The notes: generated by a model from the letters alone, not told the origin. A stretch of DNA of 64,000 bases from Acidobacteriota bacterium (GCA_003223215.1 QHYH01000080.1:62001-126000); one strand, 5' to 3'. Counted from the first letter of the stretch, positions 1 to 8,303 are shown. Numbers and translations are program-made.

Positions 1-163
1 CTTCGTGAATGCAACGAGCCTCGGCGGCGTGGAGAGCCTGATCGAGCACCGAGCCTCGAACGAAGGCAAACTCTCCCGCGTACCGCAGAATCTATTACGA
101 GTCTCGGTAGGCCTTGAACACCCTGACGATCTGATCGAAGACCTGTTGCAAGCACTAGCTTGA
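1..163 (+). CDS. C-terminus of a cystathionine gamma-synthase / Met gamma-lyase-family PLP enzyme (partial)
   Basis: The frame starting at base 2 gives 53 residues ending at a TGA at 161-163; the 5' part lies outside the window. The tail contains SLGGVESLIEHRAS and LLRVSVGLEHPDDLIEDL, the hallmark C-terminal segments of the Cys/Met-metabolism PLP enzyme family (cystathionine gamma-synthase, cystathionine beta/gamma-lyase, O-acetylhomoserine sulfhydrylase). These enzymes handle trans-sulfuration between cysteine, homocysteine and methionine in the cytoplasm. The lysine that binds PLP is not in the window, so the exact reaction cannot be told apart from this end. Confidence 0.85.
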   Translation, partial: FVNATSLGGVESLIEHRASNEGKLSRVPQNLLRVSVGLEHPDDLIEDLLQALA

Positions 164-165
164 AG

Positions 166-305
166 GAGGCGGTGACCAACACCTCATACTCAGCTTCTGC
201 TCGTCTCAATAGTTCGCCGCTTGCCTTGCCGGCGCGGCCCGCTTCCTGAACCGTCAGAGATTTGTGTCCGTGTTTTGTGAGGAACGCCTTCGGTGCTTTC
301 GGCAC
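166..305 (-). pseudogene. Remnant of a DUF5615-type PIN-like (VapC-related) toxin
   Basis: Read on the minus strand from a possible GTG at 305, the frame gives a stretch with HGHKSLTVQEAGRAGKAS followed by GELLRRAEAEYEVLVT. This matches the core of DUF5615 proteins (GHEVxTVQExGWAGxxxGELLxxAExxFDVxVT), small PIN-like nucleases found in toxin-antitoxin-like pairs. The N-terminal beta-strand with the first acidic residue is missing, the usual catalytic D after VT is absent (VTAS), and the frame then runs antisense into the neighbouring PLP gene. No antitoxin is seen upstream. I read it as a decayed fragment. Confidence 0.4.
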
Positions 306-548
306 TCACTCATGAATGATCAGGGAAGAGAACCGCTCACAGACGCCAAGTCATTGAACCCGAAAGCCCAGGTAGTGCTGGCGTGCGTTGCCGATACGCA
401 CAACACACTCTGGTCTGGTTCGCTTCATTGAATGAGTGACTTCGTTGGGTTCCCCCGCTAAAATTGGTCGTTGTTCGTCTCGACGAAGGACAAGTTGGAA
501 CTGAGTTTTTGGTTGACAGTCAAGATTCTTATGATGCCTCCGCATTTG

Positions 549-1472
549 ATGCGACTGACAGGGACCCTTAGGAATTCACAGTCCATTGTGCTGAGCTTTT
601 GGTTGGCGGTTCTCTGCTGCAGTCAGGGTATCGCGGGCCAAGGCAGGGCCGGCCTGAGAGCTGAAGTTCGCCGAAAAAGCCTTCGGAACTTTGTTGCGCG
701 AGCTTCCGGTGACCAAGATCCCCTTGGGCAGGAGCAAGCTTCGCAGGCGCAGGCTCCGCAGTCTTCTCCCTCCCCACAGGTGCAGGCGGGTCAGACGCTC
801 TTTACCGCCCAGTGCGCCTTTTGTCATGGACGTGACGCGGCCGGCGGCGAGACCGGCCCGGACCTGACGAGCTCCGAGACCGTGGAAAAAGACGTCGGCG
901 GGAACGAAATCGGCTCGGTAGTTCGCACAGGGCGGCCGGATCGAGGAATGCCACAGTTCAACCTCACCGATACCGATCTGGCAGCCATCGTTGCATTCCT
1001 TCACGATGAGAAGGCAAAGGCAGAGTCAAAGCCGGGCCGCCGCCGTAACGTTCAACCGGAAGATCTCCAGACTGGCAATGCCGAGGAAGGCCAGGATTAT
1101 TTCAATGGAGCCGGGGGCTGCTCGAGGTGTCACTCTCCTACCGGCGACCTGGCTGGCGTGGCCAACCGGCTGAGAGGACTGGCGCTTTTGCAGCGTATGC
1201 TGTATCCCAAGCCCCGCAAAAGCGGCCCTGCCGATTCCCCGGCGGCGGTCACTGTGACCTTGGCTACGGGGCAGACCGTAACCGGCAAACTGGCGTATCA
1301 AGACGAATTCGTGATCGGACTGACAGATTCTTCCGGGTGGTACCGTTCCTGGTTCAAGGGCGGGGTGAAGGTCAAGGTGGTCGATCCACTCGAAGCGCAC
1401 AGCGAGCAGCTCGGAAAGTACACCGATGAAACTATGCACAACGTGCTGGCTTACCTTCAAACGCTGCGTTGA
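549..1472 (+). CDS. Secreted di-heme c-type cytochrome
   Basis: A 307-residue protein from the ATG at 549, chosen because it places a signal peptide (hydrophobic LSFWLAVLCC segment) at the N-terminus; the frame is open from 471, so longer starts are possible and no clear ribosome binding site decides. Two CXXCH heme sites are visible, CAFCHG (about residues 89-93) and CSRCHS (about 191-195), each in a small cytochrome c fold. The C-terminal ~70 residues (VTVTLATGQTVTGKL...) look like a beta-rich extension. It lies upstream of a PQQ dehydrogenase on the same strand, so the likely role is periplasmic electron acceptor for that enzyme (inference). The stop TGA overlaps the first bases of an IS605-like element. 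Confidence 0.85.
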   Translation: MRLTGTLRNSQSIVLSFWLAVLCCSQGIAGQGRAGLRAEVRRKSLRNFVARASGDQDPLGQEQASQAQAPQSSPSPQVQAGQTLFTAQCAFCHGRDAAGGETGPDLTSSETVEKDVGGNEIGSVVRTGRPDRGMPQFNLTDTDLAAIVAFLHDEKAKAESKPGRRRNVQPEDLQTGNAEEGQDYFNGAGGCSRCHSPTGDLAGVANRLRGLALLQRMLYPKPRKSGPADSPAAVTVTLATGQTVTGKLAYQDEFVIGLTDSSGWYRSWFKGGVKVKVVDPLEAHSEQLGKYTDETMHNVLAYLQTLR

Positions 1473-1712
1473 CATCCTCCCCGCCGCAAGCGGCGAGGAT
1501 TCCTACGGCCTCTCGGTTTGTTTTTCCGAGATGGCTTCGGGGGGTTCCTCCCACAACCGCCCTACTTCAGCGGAGGACCACGAAGAGGCTTTACTTTTGG
1601 GCTGCCCGCCCATAGGTCGTTCGGACAGAGAATGGAGAGCAGTTCGGGAGAGAAAGAGGGGCCTTATATCCTCGGCCTAAAAACGCCGAGGCTTTACGGC
1701 CCACCTGGTAAG
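1471..1712 (-). mobile_element. Miniature IS200/IS605-type element or tnpB 3'-end (omega-RNA-like) remnant
   Basis: On the minus strand the segment ends with GGAATCCTCGCC, loop GCTT, GGCGGGGAGGATGTC (hairpin 1480-1498), the form typical of right ends of IS605/IS1341 tnpB elements. At the other side a second hairpin, CCTCGGC (1670-1676) and GCCGAGG (1685-1691), is flanked by TTATAT and by TTTACGGCCCACC, as in left ends of the same group. Neither tnpA nor tnpB is present; the ~240-base interior has no credible protein. It sits between the cytochrome stop codon and the PQQ dehydrogenase. Exact borders are uncertain. Confidence 0.5.
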
Positions 1713-1774
1713 GCGTGTTTCTTTTCCATAGGTCGCGTTTCGGTAGTCGCGGATTTTCTGTAGGGCAGTCAAGA

Positions 1775-3397
1775 ATGAAACTCGGATCTTCCTGTTTGCC
1801 TCTTCTCGCTGCAGGTTTGCTGCTCGGGGTGTTGCACGGCCCGGCGTTTGGTCAAGGCGCGGACGGGGGGCTGGACTCCGCTACGCTTTTGAAGCCGTCC
1901 GCCGACAGTTGGCCCACTTATCACGGAACGTACTCTGGTCAGCACCACAGCCGTCTAGCGCAGATTACTCCCGCGAATGTTTACCGGGTGACGCTTGCGT
2001 GGGCCTTTGAGACCGGTCAAACCGCGCAGATAAAAGCCACGCCGATCCTCGTCAACGGCATTTTGTACGCAACGACGCCGGATAACGTCTGGGCCCTCGA
2101 CGCCAGGTCAGCTAATGTCGTGTGGCACTATACCTACCCACCCAACCAGGGCCTTCACATCGGTCACCGGGGAGTTGCCGTCTACAGGGACTCTGTTTAT
2201 TTCACGACGCCAGACGCGCACTTGATCTCGCTGGATGCAAGAGACGGGAAGGTGAAGTGGAATGTCGTAATCGCTGATGTAAAGAAGGGGTATTGGACAA
2301 CCATGGCGCCGCTGGCGGTTCGCGACCACATCATTGTTGGCACGTCCGGAGATTTCGACAATCTGGCTGGCATGCTGAAGTCGTTTGATCCGGAAACCGG
2401 GAACGTTCAATGGACCTTTTACAGCACTCTTCCCCGAGAAGCACCGGAGGCTTTCAGCGGTGGCGCCACCGGCGGAAACATGTGGATTACGGGAACGTAT
2501 GATCCACAGCTCAATCTCGTTTACGTCGGAACAGGAAATCCCACGCCTGTGCTGGCGGCCCAGGATCGTCCGGGAGACAATCCTTGGACATGCAGCATCG
2601 TGGCGCTGAATCCCGACACCGGTAAGTTGGCTTGGGGGTTCCAGGCGTCGCCCCACGATACGCATGATTGGGATGCCGTCGAGGTTCCGGTCCTCGTCGA
2701 TGGCAATTTCAAGGGTGTCCCCAGAAAGATGTTGTTGCAGGCTTCTCGAAATGGTTATTTCTTTGTGCTGGACCGCACTACGGGAAGCAGCCTTCTTACG
2801 ACTACCTTCGCGGCTGTCAATTGGTCCGCCGGGGTCGACAAAAACGGCCGCCCAATTCCCAACCCTGCGAAGGATCCAGCGCGTGACGGGCGACTGATTG
2901 CGCCGGACGAAGGCGGCGCGACAAATTACCGCTCGCCGAGTTTTGACGCCAAGACCGGGCTGTTCATCGTCAGCGCGCGGGATGCCTACGGTATCTATTT
3001 CTCGAAGCCCGAGCACGGTGAGTACGGCTGGGCTGGGGCAGACTACGGAATCTTTGGCAAGGGAATGCTGAAAGCCATCGATTATCAGACGGGAAAGGTG
3101 CGTTGGACGCATGACCTTGGCGGCGGAGGAAGCGCGGGAGTCTTGACTACGGACTCAGGATTGACTTTCACCGGTGATTCGGCCGGCAACGTTTTGGCGC
3201 TTCGGACCATCGACGGGACAACGCTCTGGCACTCCCGTATTGGGCATGTGGGGAATTCTCCGATCACGTATGAGCTTGATGGGCGGCAGTATGTCCTGGT
3301 AGCCAGCGGCGGAACGCTGTATGCCTGGGCGCTCCCGGAAATGCCGCGCGCCATCAGGCACGGAAGCCCGTCGCAAACCAATCCAAAATCACACTGA
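1775..3397 (+). CDS. PQQ-dependent (quinoprotein) alcohol/sugar dehydrogenase, periplasmic
   Basis: A 540-residue protein from the ATG at 1775, which gives a clean signal peptide (MKLGSSCLPLLAAGLLLGVL... AFGQ); the in-frame ATG 20 codons earlier would bury it. An eight-bladed PQQ propeller is indicated by repeated W-motifs: TYHGTYSGQHHSRLAQI, ALDARSANVVWHY, LDARDGKVKW, FDPETGNVQW, LNPDTGKLAW, FVLDRTTG, IDYQTGKVRW, LRTIDGTTLW. HDTHDWDAVEVPVL is the conserved PQQ-enzyme segment. No heme-binding CXXCH is present, so it needs a separate cytochrome, and the di-heme protein upstream is the obvious partner. The substrate cannot be told. Confidence 0.85.
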   Translation: MKLGSSCLPLLAAGLLLGVLHGPAFGQGADGGLDSATLLKPSADSWPTYHGTYSGQHHSRLAQITPANVYRVTLAWAFETGQTAQIKATPILVNGILYATTPDNVWALDARSANVVWHYTYPPNQGLHIGHRGVAVYRDSVYFTTPDAHLISLDARDGKVKWNVVIADVKKGYWTTMAPLAVRDHIIVGTSGDFDNLAGMLKSFDPETGNVQWTFYSTLPREAPEAFSGGATGGNMWITGTYDPQLNLVYVGTGNPTPVLAAQDRPGDNPWTCSIVALNPDTGKLAWGFQASPHDTHDWDAVEVPVLVDGNFKGVPRKMLLQASRNGYFFVLDRTTGSSLLTTTFAAVNWSAGVDKNGRPIPNPAKDPARDGRLIAPDEGGATNYRSPSFDAKTGLFIVSARDAYGIYFSKPEHGEYGWAGADYGIFGKGMLKAIDYQTGKVRWTHDLGGGGSAGVLTTDSGLTFTGDSAGNVLALRTIDGTTLWHSRIGHVGNSPITYELDGRQYVLVASGGTLYAWALPEMPRAIRHGSPSQTNPKSH

Positions 3398-3804
3398 CGT
3401 TTTTGAACAGAACGTAGCTACTCATTGCTCATTGGACCAGCAAACTGGATGCAGTGCCAGAGCCCGGAATTCGGGCATGGTGCTGTCTTTCTTGCGGTGT
3501 TGCTGCTCGGGGAAACAGGCTATAAGGAACACCACTTTTGCGAAATGCATTCGTGAGACGTCCTCTTCCAGGGCCTTGGGTAGACCTGCGGGCTCCTCAT
3601 TGACTGGTGCGCCTGCGTGCCGCGGTTTTGGCGACGTTTGAAGCCGATGGCTGAACGTTGGATAGACCCACCGGAATCCGGATCGCGATCCTAGAAATTG
3701 TGCGCACGGCGTGTCAGGGGACTATTGATCAGCGTTTCTCATCTGAACAACGGTAGCTTGCGAAGGCCGACGTGGGGAAAAAGTTCAGGAATCCTTCCGG
3801 TCGG
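3398..3804. other. Intergenic stretch with no recognisable gene
   Basis: About 400 bases between the convergent ends of the PQQ dehydrogenase and a minus-strand membrane protein. Short open frames exist on the plus strand but none starts with a ribosome binding site or resembles a known family. No clear terminator hairpin followed by a T-run was seen. Confidence 0.4.
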
Positions 3805-4422
3805 TCACGGCGCAGACCACATCACCTTTTTGTCTTTGCCGAAGAGCACAAGGGATGCTGCCGAGGTTCGTTCGTTTTGTCCGGTACCGGGAAATTCCAC
3901 GTCAACACGGCCGAGGTTGAGGGAATAACCTTCCTTGTCCGTCACAGCAATCCTTGGTCCTCCAAGGTCTTCATCGAGATTGACCCGGAATGTTCCAGCA
4001 GAACCGAACATCTCAATCGCGTTATGACTTCCTGCGACCATGAGGACACCGTTTGGGGGTAAACCGAGTCCGAGAGAGGCATTCGGCGACTCCGTAGTTC
4101 CAGCATGTAGGTAAACGCTTTCTCCAGTTCCGATTGGCCTCAAGGTCAAGGACGGCGAAGGCGTTGTCGAGAGGGCTACAACAAAATCCCCACTAGCATC
4201 ATTGAACGTAAGTTCAGGGCCTCCGGAGACGGACATCGACAAAAGCGCACGGACTTTCCTCGAAGCATCCAGCAGGCGAAATTCATTCGCCTCAACAACC
4301 TTGTTGGTCTTAGCCTGCCCGCCGATGATGAGCGTTGACACGACAACGGCTGCGACGATCCCGATTTTCTTCATCCGCCGATTTTCTCTTTCGAGTTTTT
4401 CCACACGGGCGTTGATGTCCAT
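3805..4422 (-). CDS. Membrane-anchored hypothetical protein with coiled N-terminus
   Basis: 205 residues, not assigned to a named family. The first ~16 residues are charged and helical (INARVEKLERENRRMKK), followed by one membrane segment (IGIVAAVVVSTLIIGG, about 20-35), then an extracytoplasmic domain that starts VVEANEFRLLDASRKVRALLS. Proteins with this plan (EAxxFxLxDxxGKxRA after a single helix) are common hypotheticals in Acidobacteriota. The C-terminal domain is beta-rich with glycine and proline. It stands alone between two gene-poor stretches. Confidence 0.7.
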   Translation of the reverse strand: MDINARVEKLERENRRMKKIGIVAAVVVSTLIIGGQAKTNKVVEANEFRLLDASRKVRALLSMSVSGGPELTFNDASGDFVVALSTTPSPSLTLRPIGTGESVYLHAGTTESPNASLGLGLPPNGVLMVAGSHNAIEMFGSAGTFRVNLDEDLGGPRIAVTDKEGYSLNLGRVDVEFPGTGQNERTSAASLVLFGKDKKVMWSAP

Positions 4423-5101
4423 GCTGTCCTCCTCGTCGAGCGACGCGCTTCCTTAGCCTACCGGCCGGAAAGGTTCTGGGAGAAAGTAGGCGAACATAAC
4501 TAGAAAGTCGCCTAAGCTCCCTCAGCTCGCGTTCGTCGCTTTTGGGGTGTTTCCTTTTGGTTGGCCAGGGTTTCTAGTAATAGTACCAGACTAAGCCGAA
4601 AGACTGTAAAGCAAAGATACCCCGACATACCCCGATTCGATACCCCCATTTACCCCGATTCCTGGCAAGGCGGCAGTCTAGAGATCGAGCCGCACCGGCA
4701 AATCGCGGAGGCCGCCCAAGGAAGCCATCTCAAGCACGATGAGTTTCAGGAGGAAATCATAGCGGGATATCGCGGAGAACGATCGGAGAGTCTTGCTATC
4801 GTGGTCTTGTGCATCCATGCCACGTCGCCACTAAAAACATGCACTTCAAAAACAGCACATGACGTCTAGCGCAGCGTCAAGCGAGATGATTGGACCATCC
4901 TGCGGTGGAAACAAATCAAGGCGGCACCGAAGAAGATGATAGGCTCGCTTTACGTGGGTGCGATGAAAAGCACTGTTTTAACAATCGCCGCCATGCCGTC
5001 CATGCCGCGATCCTTGGCCGGGGCACGATCCCGAAAGGCGTACAATTCAGGGACAAAGAGGTGTGGCTGATGAAGTGGTTACTTGCCGTCCGTGAGCCAG
5101 A
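4423..5101. other. Gene-poor stretch with a short tandem-like motif
   Basis: About 680 bases with no supportable gene. At 4617-4664 a 12-base motif, ATACCCCGATTC or close variants, occurs four times in imperfect array (ATACCCCGACAT, ACCCCGATTCGA, ATACCCCCATTT, ACCCCGATTCC). A weak plus-strand frame (4890-5105) abuts the ligase start with an ATGA overlap, but it has no family resemblance and no good ribosome binding site. Confidence 0.4.
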
Positions 5102-6115
5102 ATGAAGCAGAAGGCCGGAGTCAGAACACTCGCATCTCTTCCCTATAGAAAAGCGGACTTCGTCGAACCTATGGACTGCGCCCCGGTCACGAAGCTGCCC
5201 GACGGCCCGGAGTGGATTTACGAAATTAAGCTCGATGGCTACCGCGCTGTTGGTGTCAAATCGGATCGTGGTGCAATGCTGTTTTCTCGGCGGCACAAGT
5301 CCTTCAACCATTATTATCCACACATTGTCGACGCCCTTGGCGAGCTTCCAGAAGGCACAGTGGTTGATGGAGAAATCGTCGCGCTCGACAAATCAGGCCG
5401 TCCAAGCTTTGATCTGCTCCAAAAGTGGATGCGCGATGCATCGCTGCGGAAGCTTTACTTTATCTTTGATCTTCTCATCTGCCACGATCGTGATCTCACC
5501 AGATTGCCCTTGAGCGAACGTCGAAGGCTGATGAAATCCCTTCTGAAACTGCGGTCCGGTCGCATCCGTATCTGCGATCAGTACAATGTGTCAGCGACCG
5601 ATATGCTTGCCGCCGCGCGTCAGCAGCAACTCGAAGGCGTCGTTGCCAAGCGCAGGGACGGTCTATACGAACCTGGAAAGCGTTCCGGCGGGTGGGTCAA
5701 AAATCGCGTGAATCGCGGCCAGGAATTTGTGATTGGCGGATACATTCCGGGGCCTCACGGATTCGACTCGCTAATCGTCGGTTATTACGAAGGGAAAGAC
5801 TTACTGTACGTCGCTCGCGTTCGCAATGGATTCATCCCGGCATCGCGACGACACGTCTATGAGAAAATCCGTCATCTTGTTTCGCCAACGATGCCCTTCG
5901 CAAACCTGCCGGACACGCACAAATCAAGATGGGGCGACGAACTCACGGCGGAGAAAATGACGCAATGCGTTTGGCTGCGACCCGAGTCGGTTGCACAGAT
6001 TGATTTTTTGGAGTGGACGCCAGGAGATCGGCTCCGGCACGCAAAATTTGCGGGGCTGCGGGAGGACAAAGACCCAGGAGACGTCGTCAAGGAAGCTGGC
6101 AAAGCTGATCCCTGA
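5102..6115 (+). CDS. ATP-dependent DNA ligase, LigD ligase-domain type
   Basis: 337 residues. Motif I with the nucleotidyl-accepting lysine is EIKLDGYR (Lys43), motif III is VVDGEIVAL, motif IIIa is LYFIFDLL, motif IV is EGVVAKRRDG and motif V lies at GGWVKNR. The C-terminal OB-fold carries FVIGGYIPG and the LigD-typical tail (FLEWTPGDRLRHAKFAGLREDKDP). It seals nicks in duplex DNA after self-adenylation. Bacterial LigD proteins join this module to polymerase and nuclease domains; here the ligase stands alone, and no Ku gene is visible in the window. A role in end joining or base repair is therefore inference. Confidence 0.9.
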   Translation: MKQKAGVRTLASLPYRKADFVEPMDCAPVTKLPDGPEWIYEIKLDGYRAVGVKSDRGAMLFSRRHKSFNHYYPHIVDALGELPEGTVVDGEIVALDKSGRPSFDLLQKWMRDASLRKLYFIFDLLICHDRDLTRLPLSERRRLMKSLLKLRSGRIRICDQYNVSATDMLAAARQQQLEGVVAKRRDGLYEPGKRSGGWVKNRVNRGQEFVIGGYIPGPHGFDSLIVGYYEGKDLLYVARVRNGFIPASRRHVYEKIRHLVSPTMPFANLPDTHKSRWGDELTAEKMTQCVWLRPESVAQIDFLEWTPGDRLRHAKFAGLREDKDPGDVVKEAGKADP

Positions 6116-6290
6116 TCGAGAAAACAACCGGCGGCGCGCACCTAGGCTCGGGCCTGAACGAAGTGGGACACCTCCACCATACCTACGGGAAAGATTCAGC
6201 GAGAACTCCCCTCTTTATACTCACAGGCCCTCAAAAGCAAAACGTAAAACACAAGGATGGGATTTTTTTAGCTTGTCGGAATGCTACGTG

Positions 6291-6563
6291 CTAATACGTT
6301 CGCAACAAGCTGCTCCGATGCGGTAAGGCGTATACGTCGCGGTCCCTTGCCCGGTCGTTAGCCATTTTCTTCGCGGCTCTCGCCTTCGCCCACCGCGCTC
6401 TTTGCGCCTTCGCTATTCTGGCCCTCGCACTTCGAGACAAGCGTCGTCTCTTGCCACGACCGACTCCGTTCTTTCCGTTCAAGATTTCGATGGCCGACTT
6501 GAGTGTGTCCAACTTTTTTTGCAGCTTGGACGCTTCGCTTTTCAACCCTGATAGAATGTCCAT
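6291..6563 (-). CDS. Small basic protein with helical N-terminus (hypothetical)
   Basis: 90 residues from an ATG preceded by GGAGG four bases upstream, which supports real translation. The first 30 residues form a likely coiled coil (SEASKLQKKLDTLKSAIEIL); the middle is strongly basic (GRGKRRRLSRSARARIAKAQ, then RARWAKARAAKK). Short proteins of this plan, with an NAKAQ/RWAK-type basic motif after a leucine-zipper-like helix, are frequent in Acidobacteriota and could bind nucleic acid, but no function is known to me. Homologues tend to end near ARAAKK; the last ~20 residues here may be a read-through tail. Confidence 0.6.
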   Translation of the reverse strand: MDILSGLKSEASKLQKKLDTLKSAIEILNGKNGVGRGKRRRLSRSARARIAKAQRARWAKARAAKKMANDRARDRDVYALPHRSSLLRTY

Positions 6564-6707
6564 GTTTCCTCCGACAAGAATTTATCACCGTAACTTACGG
6601 GCCCGCCCTGTTGCGGCTCCAATTACCGCAATGCATCTTCCAAACCTTCGTACTATAGGGGCCAAGAATCTTCGTCAGTTACCTTTGCCTCTGGAGATAC
6701 CACCTTC

Positions 6708-6818
6708 ATGCTGTTGCACTTGATTGCCGTGGCGCTGGTTGTGGGTACGATTGCGGTTCCGCTGTGCCTGCTGCGGTTTGTGTATTGCTTTGTGAAGAAG
6801 GGCGCAACCCGACGATAG
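6708..6818 (+). CDS. Possible 36-residue membrane miniprotein
   Basis: ATG at 6708 to TAG at 6816-6818. The product is one hydrophobic helix (LLHLIAVALVVGTIAVPLCL) followed by aromatic residues and a basic tail (KKGATRR), a layout typical of single-pass small membrane proteins. A GGAG sequence lies about 11 bases before the start. There is no homology support and the frame is short, so this is a candidate only. Confidence 0.3.
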   Translation: MLLHLIAVALVVGTIAVPLCLLRFVYCFVKKGATRR

Positions 6819-6831
6819 CCACTGGCGAAGG

Positions 6832-7012
6832 GAGGGGGCAAGTCTGCCCGGGGTGTGGGGCTTCCACAAACCCTGCCCCCTGCTAGTGACCCTCCGCAAA
6901 GTGAGTGTTCAGTCTTACTGTGTACCGGAAGGCCCGCGGCAGAATCCGGGGATCCCCGTAATTGCATGCGGGGGGTTTCGCTCAGTTGAGCATTTTCGGC
7001 TTTCCTCGAGCG
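6832..7012. repeat. Dispersed intergenic repeat, copy A
   Basis: Shares a colinear series of blocks with 8304-8510: GGGGGCAAG, GTGTGGGG with TTCCACAAA, CCGCAAAGTGA, TACTGTG followed by ACCG, GCAGAATCCGGG/GCAATCCGGG, GGGTTTCG with CTCAGT, and TCGGCTTTC. The two copies differ by many substitutions and small indels, so they are old. Neither carries a conserved protein frame across its whole length. A family of structured repeats or a mini-mobile element are both possible. Confidence 0.55.
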
Positions 7013-7048
7013 GCAAAGTTTCTGAATCTTCCCAAATCTTCCTCGTCA

Positions 7049-7426
7049 CGCCACCGTTGTGGAGACCTTGTTCGGCCCTAGACTTTCAGCGGAATTTGCT
7101 GGCCGTTCAGTAACCATCGACAGCCAGTTCTCCGGGCCGTTCAGCGCGTTGAAATCTGCATTGGACAGTTGCTGACCCGGTAGATTCAAAGCCAGGATTT
7201 TGACCCTCGGGTATTTCTCTCTTAAGCCAGTCCGCCATTTCTTCTCGGATGGCCTCCGCTGCCGCATGACCCACAATGAAGAGGTCATAGTGGTGAATGG
7301 AGCCTAATAGGACTCTCGCCTTCTCGTTGCCCATCACGGTGATTACACCGTATCCGTGTGATCGAAGCGGTTCGGCTGTGTCGTTGCCCAACCTCTCATC
7401 ATAGGCGATATGAAAAATCCGTGTAG
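7049..7426 (-). pseudogene. Frameshifted CheY-like receiver domain remnant
   Basis: Minus-strand frame one reads TRIFHIAYDERLGNDTAE, then LRSHGYGVITVMGN and HHYDLFIVGHAAAEAIREEM; after ADWL the match moves to another frame (LREKYPRVKILALNLPGQ, then DFNALNGPENWLSMVTE). Together this is a degenerate receiver-like domain of the kind common in Acidobacteriota (YDLxIxGHxxP, PxxxILxL). The shift lies near 7226. There is no ATG, GTG or TTG before the first homologous residues within the open frame, so the 5' end is damaged too. Confidence 0.5.
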
Positions 7427-7442
7427 TGGCCCACCACTCTGC

Positions 7443-7595
7443 CTAAGGCACATTCATCTGCGCGACGATCTGGCGCGTCTTTGCATCCGCTGCAAAACAC
7501 TCGTTGCTCGTGCGTTTCGCCAACTCTCGCAGCGTGAGCAGACTAAACTCCAAGTCAGACACAGCGGTAATCCTCCGTGCCGAGCCACTTGGCAT
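7443..7595 (-). CDS. Possible 50-residue small protein
   Basis: ATG at 7595 to TAG at 7443. The product contains ITAVSDLEFSLLTLRELAKR followed by TSNECFAADAKTRQIVAQMN, a compact helical, amphipathic sequence. It lies just upstream of the receiver-domain remnant on the same strand. I recognise no named family; similar short helical ORFs occur in Acidobacteriota, and the start is uncertain because the frame stays open upstream. Confidence 0.3.
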   Translation of the reverse strand: MPSGSARRITAVSDLEFSLLTLRELAKRTSNECFAADAKTRQIVAQMNVP

Positions 7596-7786
7596 GACCT
7601 CGAATATCTCGCATGCCGCTGCATGATGGCTAGCTCGCTCGAAACCTAGATCACGAGACGGAACCCGTTAAGGTCTGGTCTTTGACAGTTCTTCGACTCA
7701 ACTCCGCAAGCTCAAATCCGGCTAACTCCGCTTGGCCGCGAACATCACCTTAAAATGAGGCCCCAGTGAGGTTCTCCCTAACAACG

Positions 7787-8095
7787 CTAGCGCCTATGCG
7801 GCTTCTGCCACTTCTCAACGCGAACCTCAAGTCGGAGACCAACAGCAAATTTGCCTTCCCCTAGGGGCTGACAGTAAACCACCCGTCCCGGTAAATTTAC
7901 TTGTTCCTCGGATGCATCCAAGCGCACGAGCTTACCCGGAGCACAGACCGAATCGGTAATCACCCGTGCGCCCCGAGGACTCACGTTCTCGGTGAATGCC
8001 TCAACTTTTGCGGTCGACGACCCGTCCAGGTGCAAAAGCCCTACGACTTCTGTCTTTGCAATCCGCTGCTCGAATCGGCCAGTCGGCATCCGCAT
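7787..8095 (-). CDS. PilZ-domain protein (c-di-GMP binding, small)
   Basis: 102 residues spanning a single PilZ-type beta-barrel. The two c-di-GMP-binding signatures are visible: RXXXR as RFEQR (residues 7-11) and the D/NXSXXG motif as NVSPRG (about 38-43). VVYCQPLGEGKFAVGLRL near the end is the typical closing strand. Such stand-alone PilZ proteins act as c-di-GMP receptors that alter partner proteins. No operon partner is evident. Binding is inferred from the motifs. Confidence 0.7.
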   Translation of the reverse strand: MRMPTGRFEQRIAKTEVVGLLHLDGSSTAKVEAFTENVSPRGARVITDSVCAPGKLVRLDASEEQVNLPGRVVYCQPLGEGKFAVGLRLEVRVEKWQKPHRR

Positions 8096-8303
8096 CCTTC
8101 GCCCTCCCCGTCATTGCCTTTCTGCGGACGCCCGGGCTAGCCTTGGGCTAGCCTAGCTGGGTTCACAGGAAGGTAAAGTTCCGCCGAATTCTCTCGCCTT
8201 CCACCGCACAACCGACTAAACCGCGCATAGGAATCGCTTGTAAGCAGTTAAGGAATCCAGCGAGCACGCGAATTCTTTTTAAACACTCGTACACTTCTTG
8301 AGG

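Noticed and set aside
351-545. A 64-residue minus-strand frame before the cytochrome gene
   Set aside because: No start signal, no homology, and it overlaps the 5' end of the cytochrome frame.
2108-3112. A long minus-strand frame across the PQQ dehydrogenase gene
   Set aside because: It is fully antisense to a gene with clear propeller repeats and has no family resemblance.
4561-4869. A 102-residue plus-strand frame in the gene-poor stretch before the ligase
   Set aside because: Low-complexity and charged, without a ribosome site or family resemblance.
4890-5105. A 71-residue plus-strand frame overlapping the ligase start by ATGA
   Set aside because: Tempting as a coupled gene, but there is no recognisable domain and no good Shine-Dalgarno sequence.
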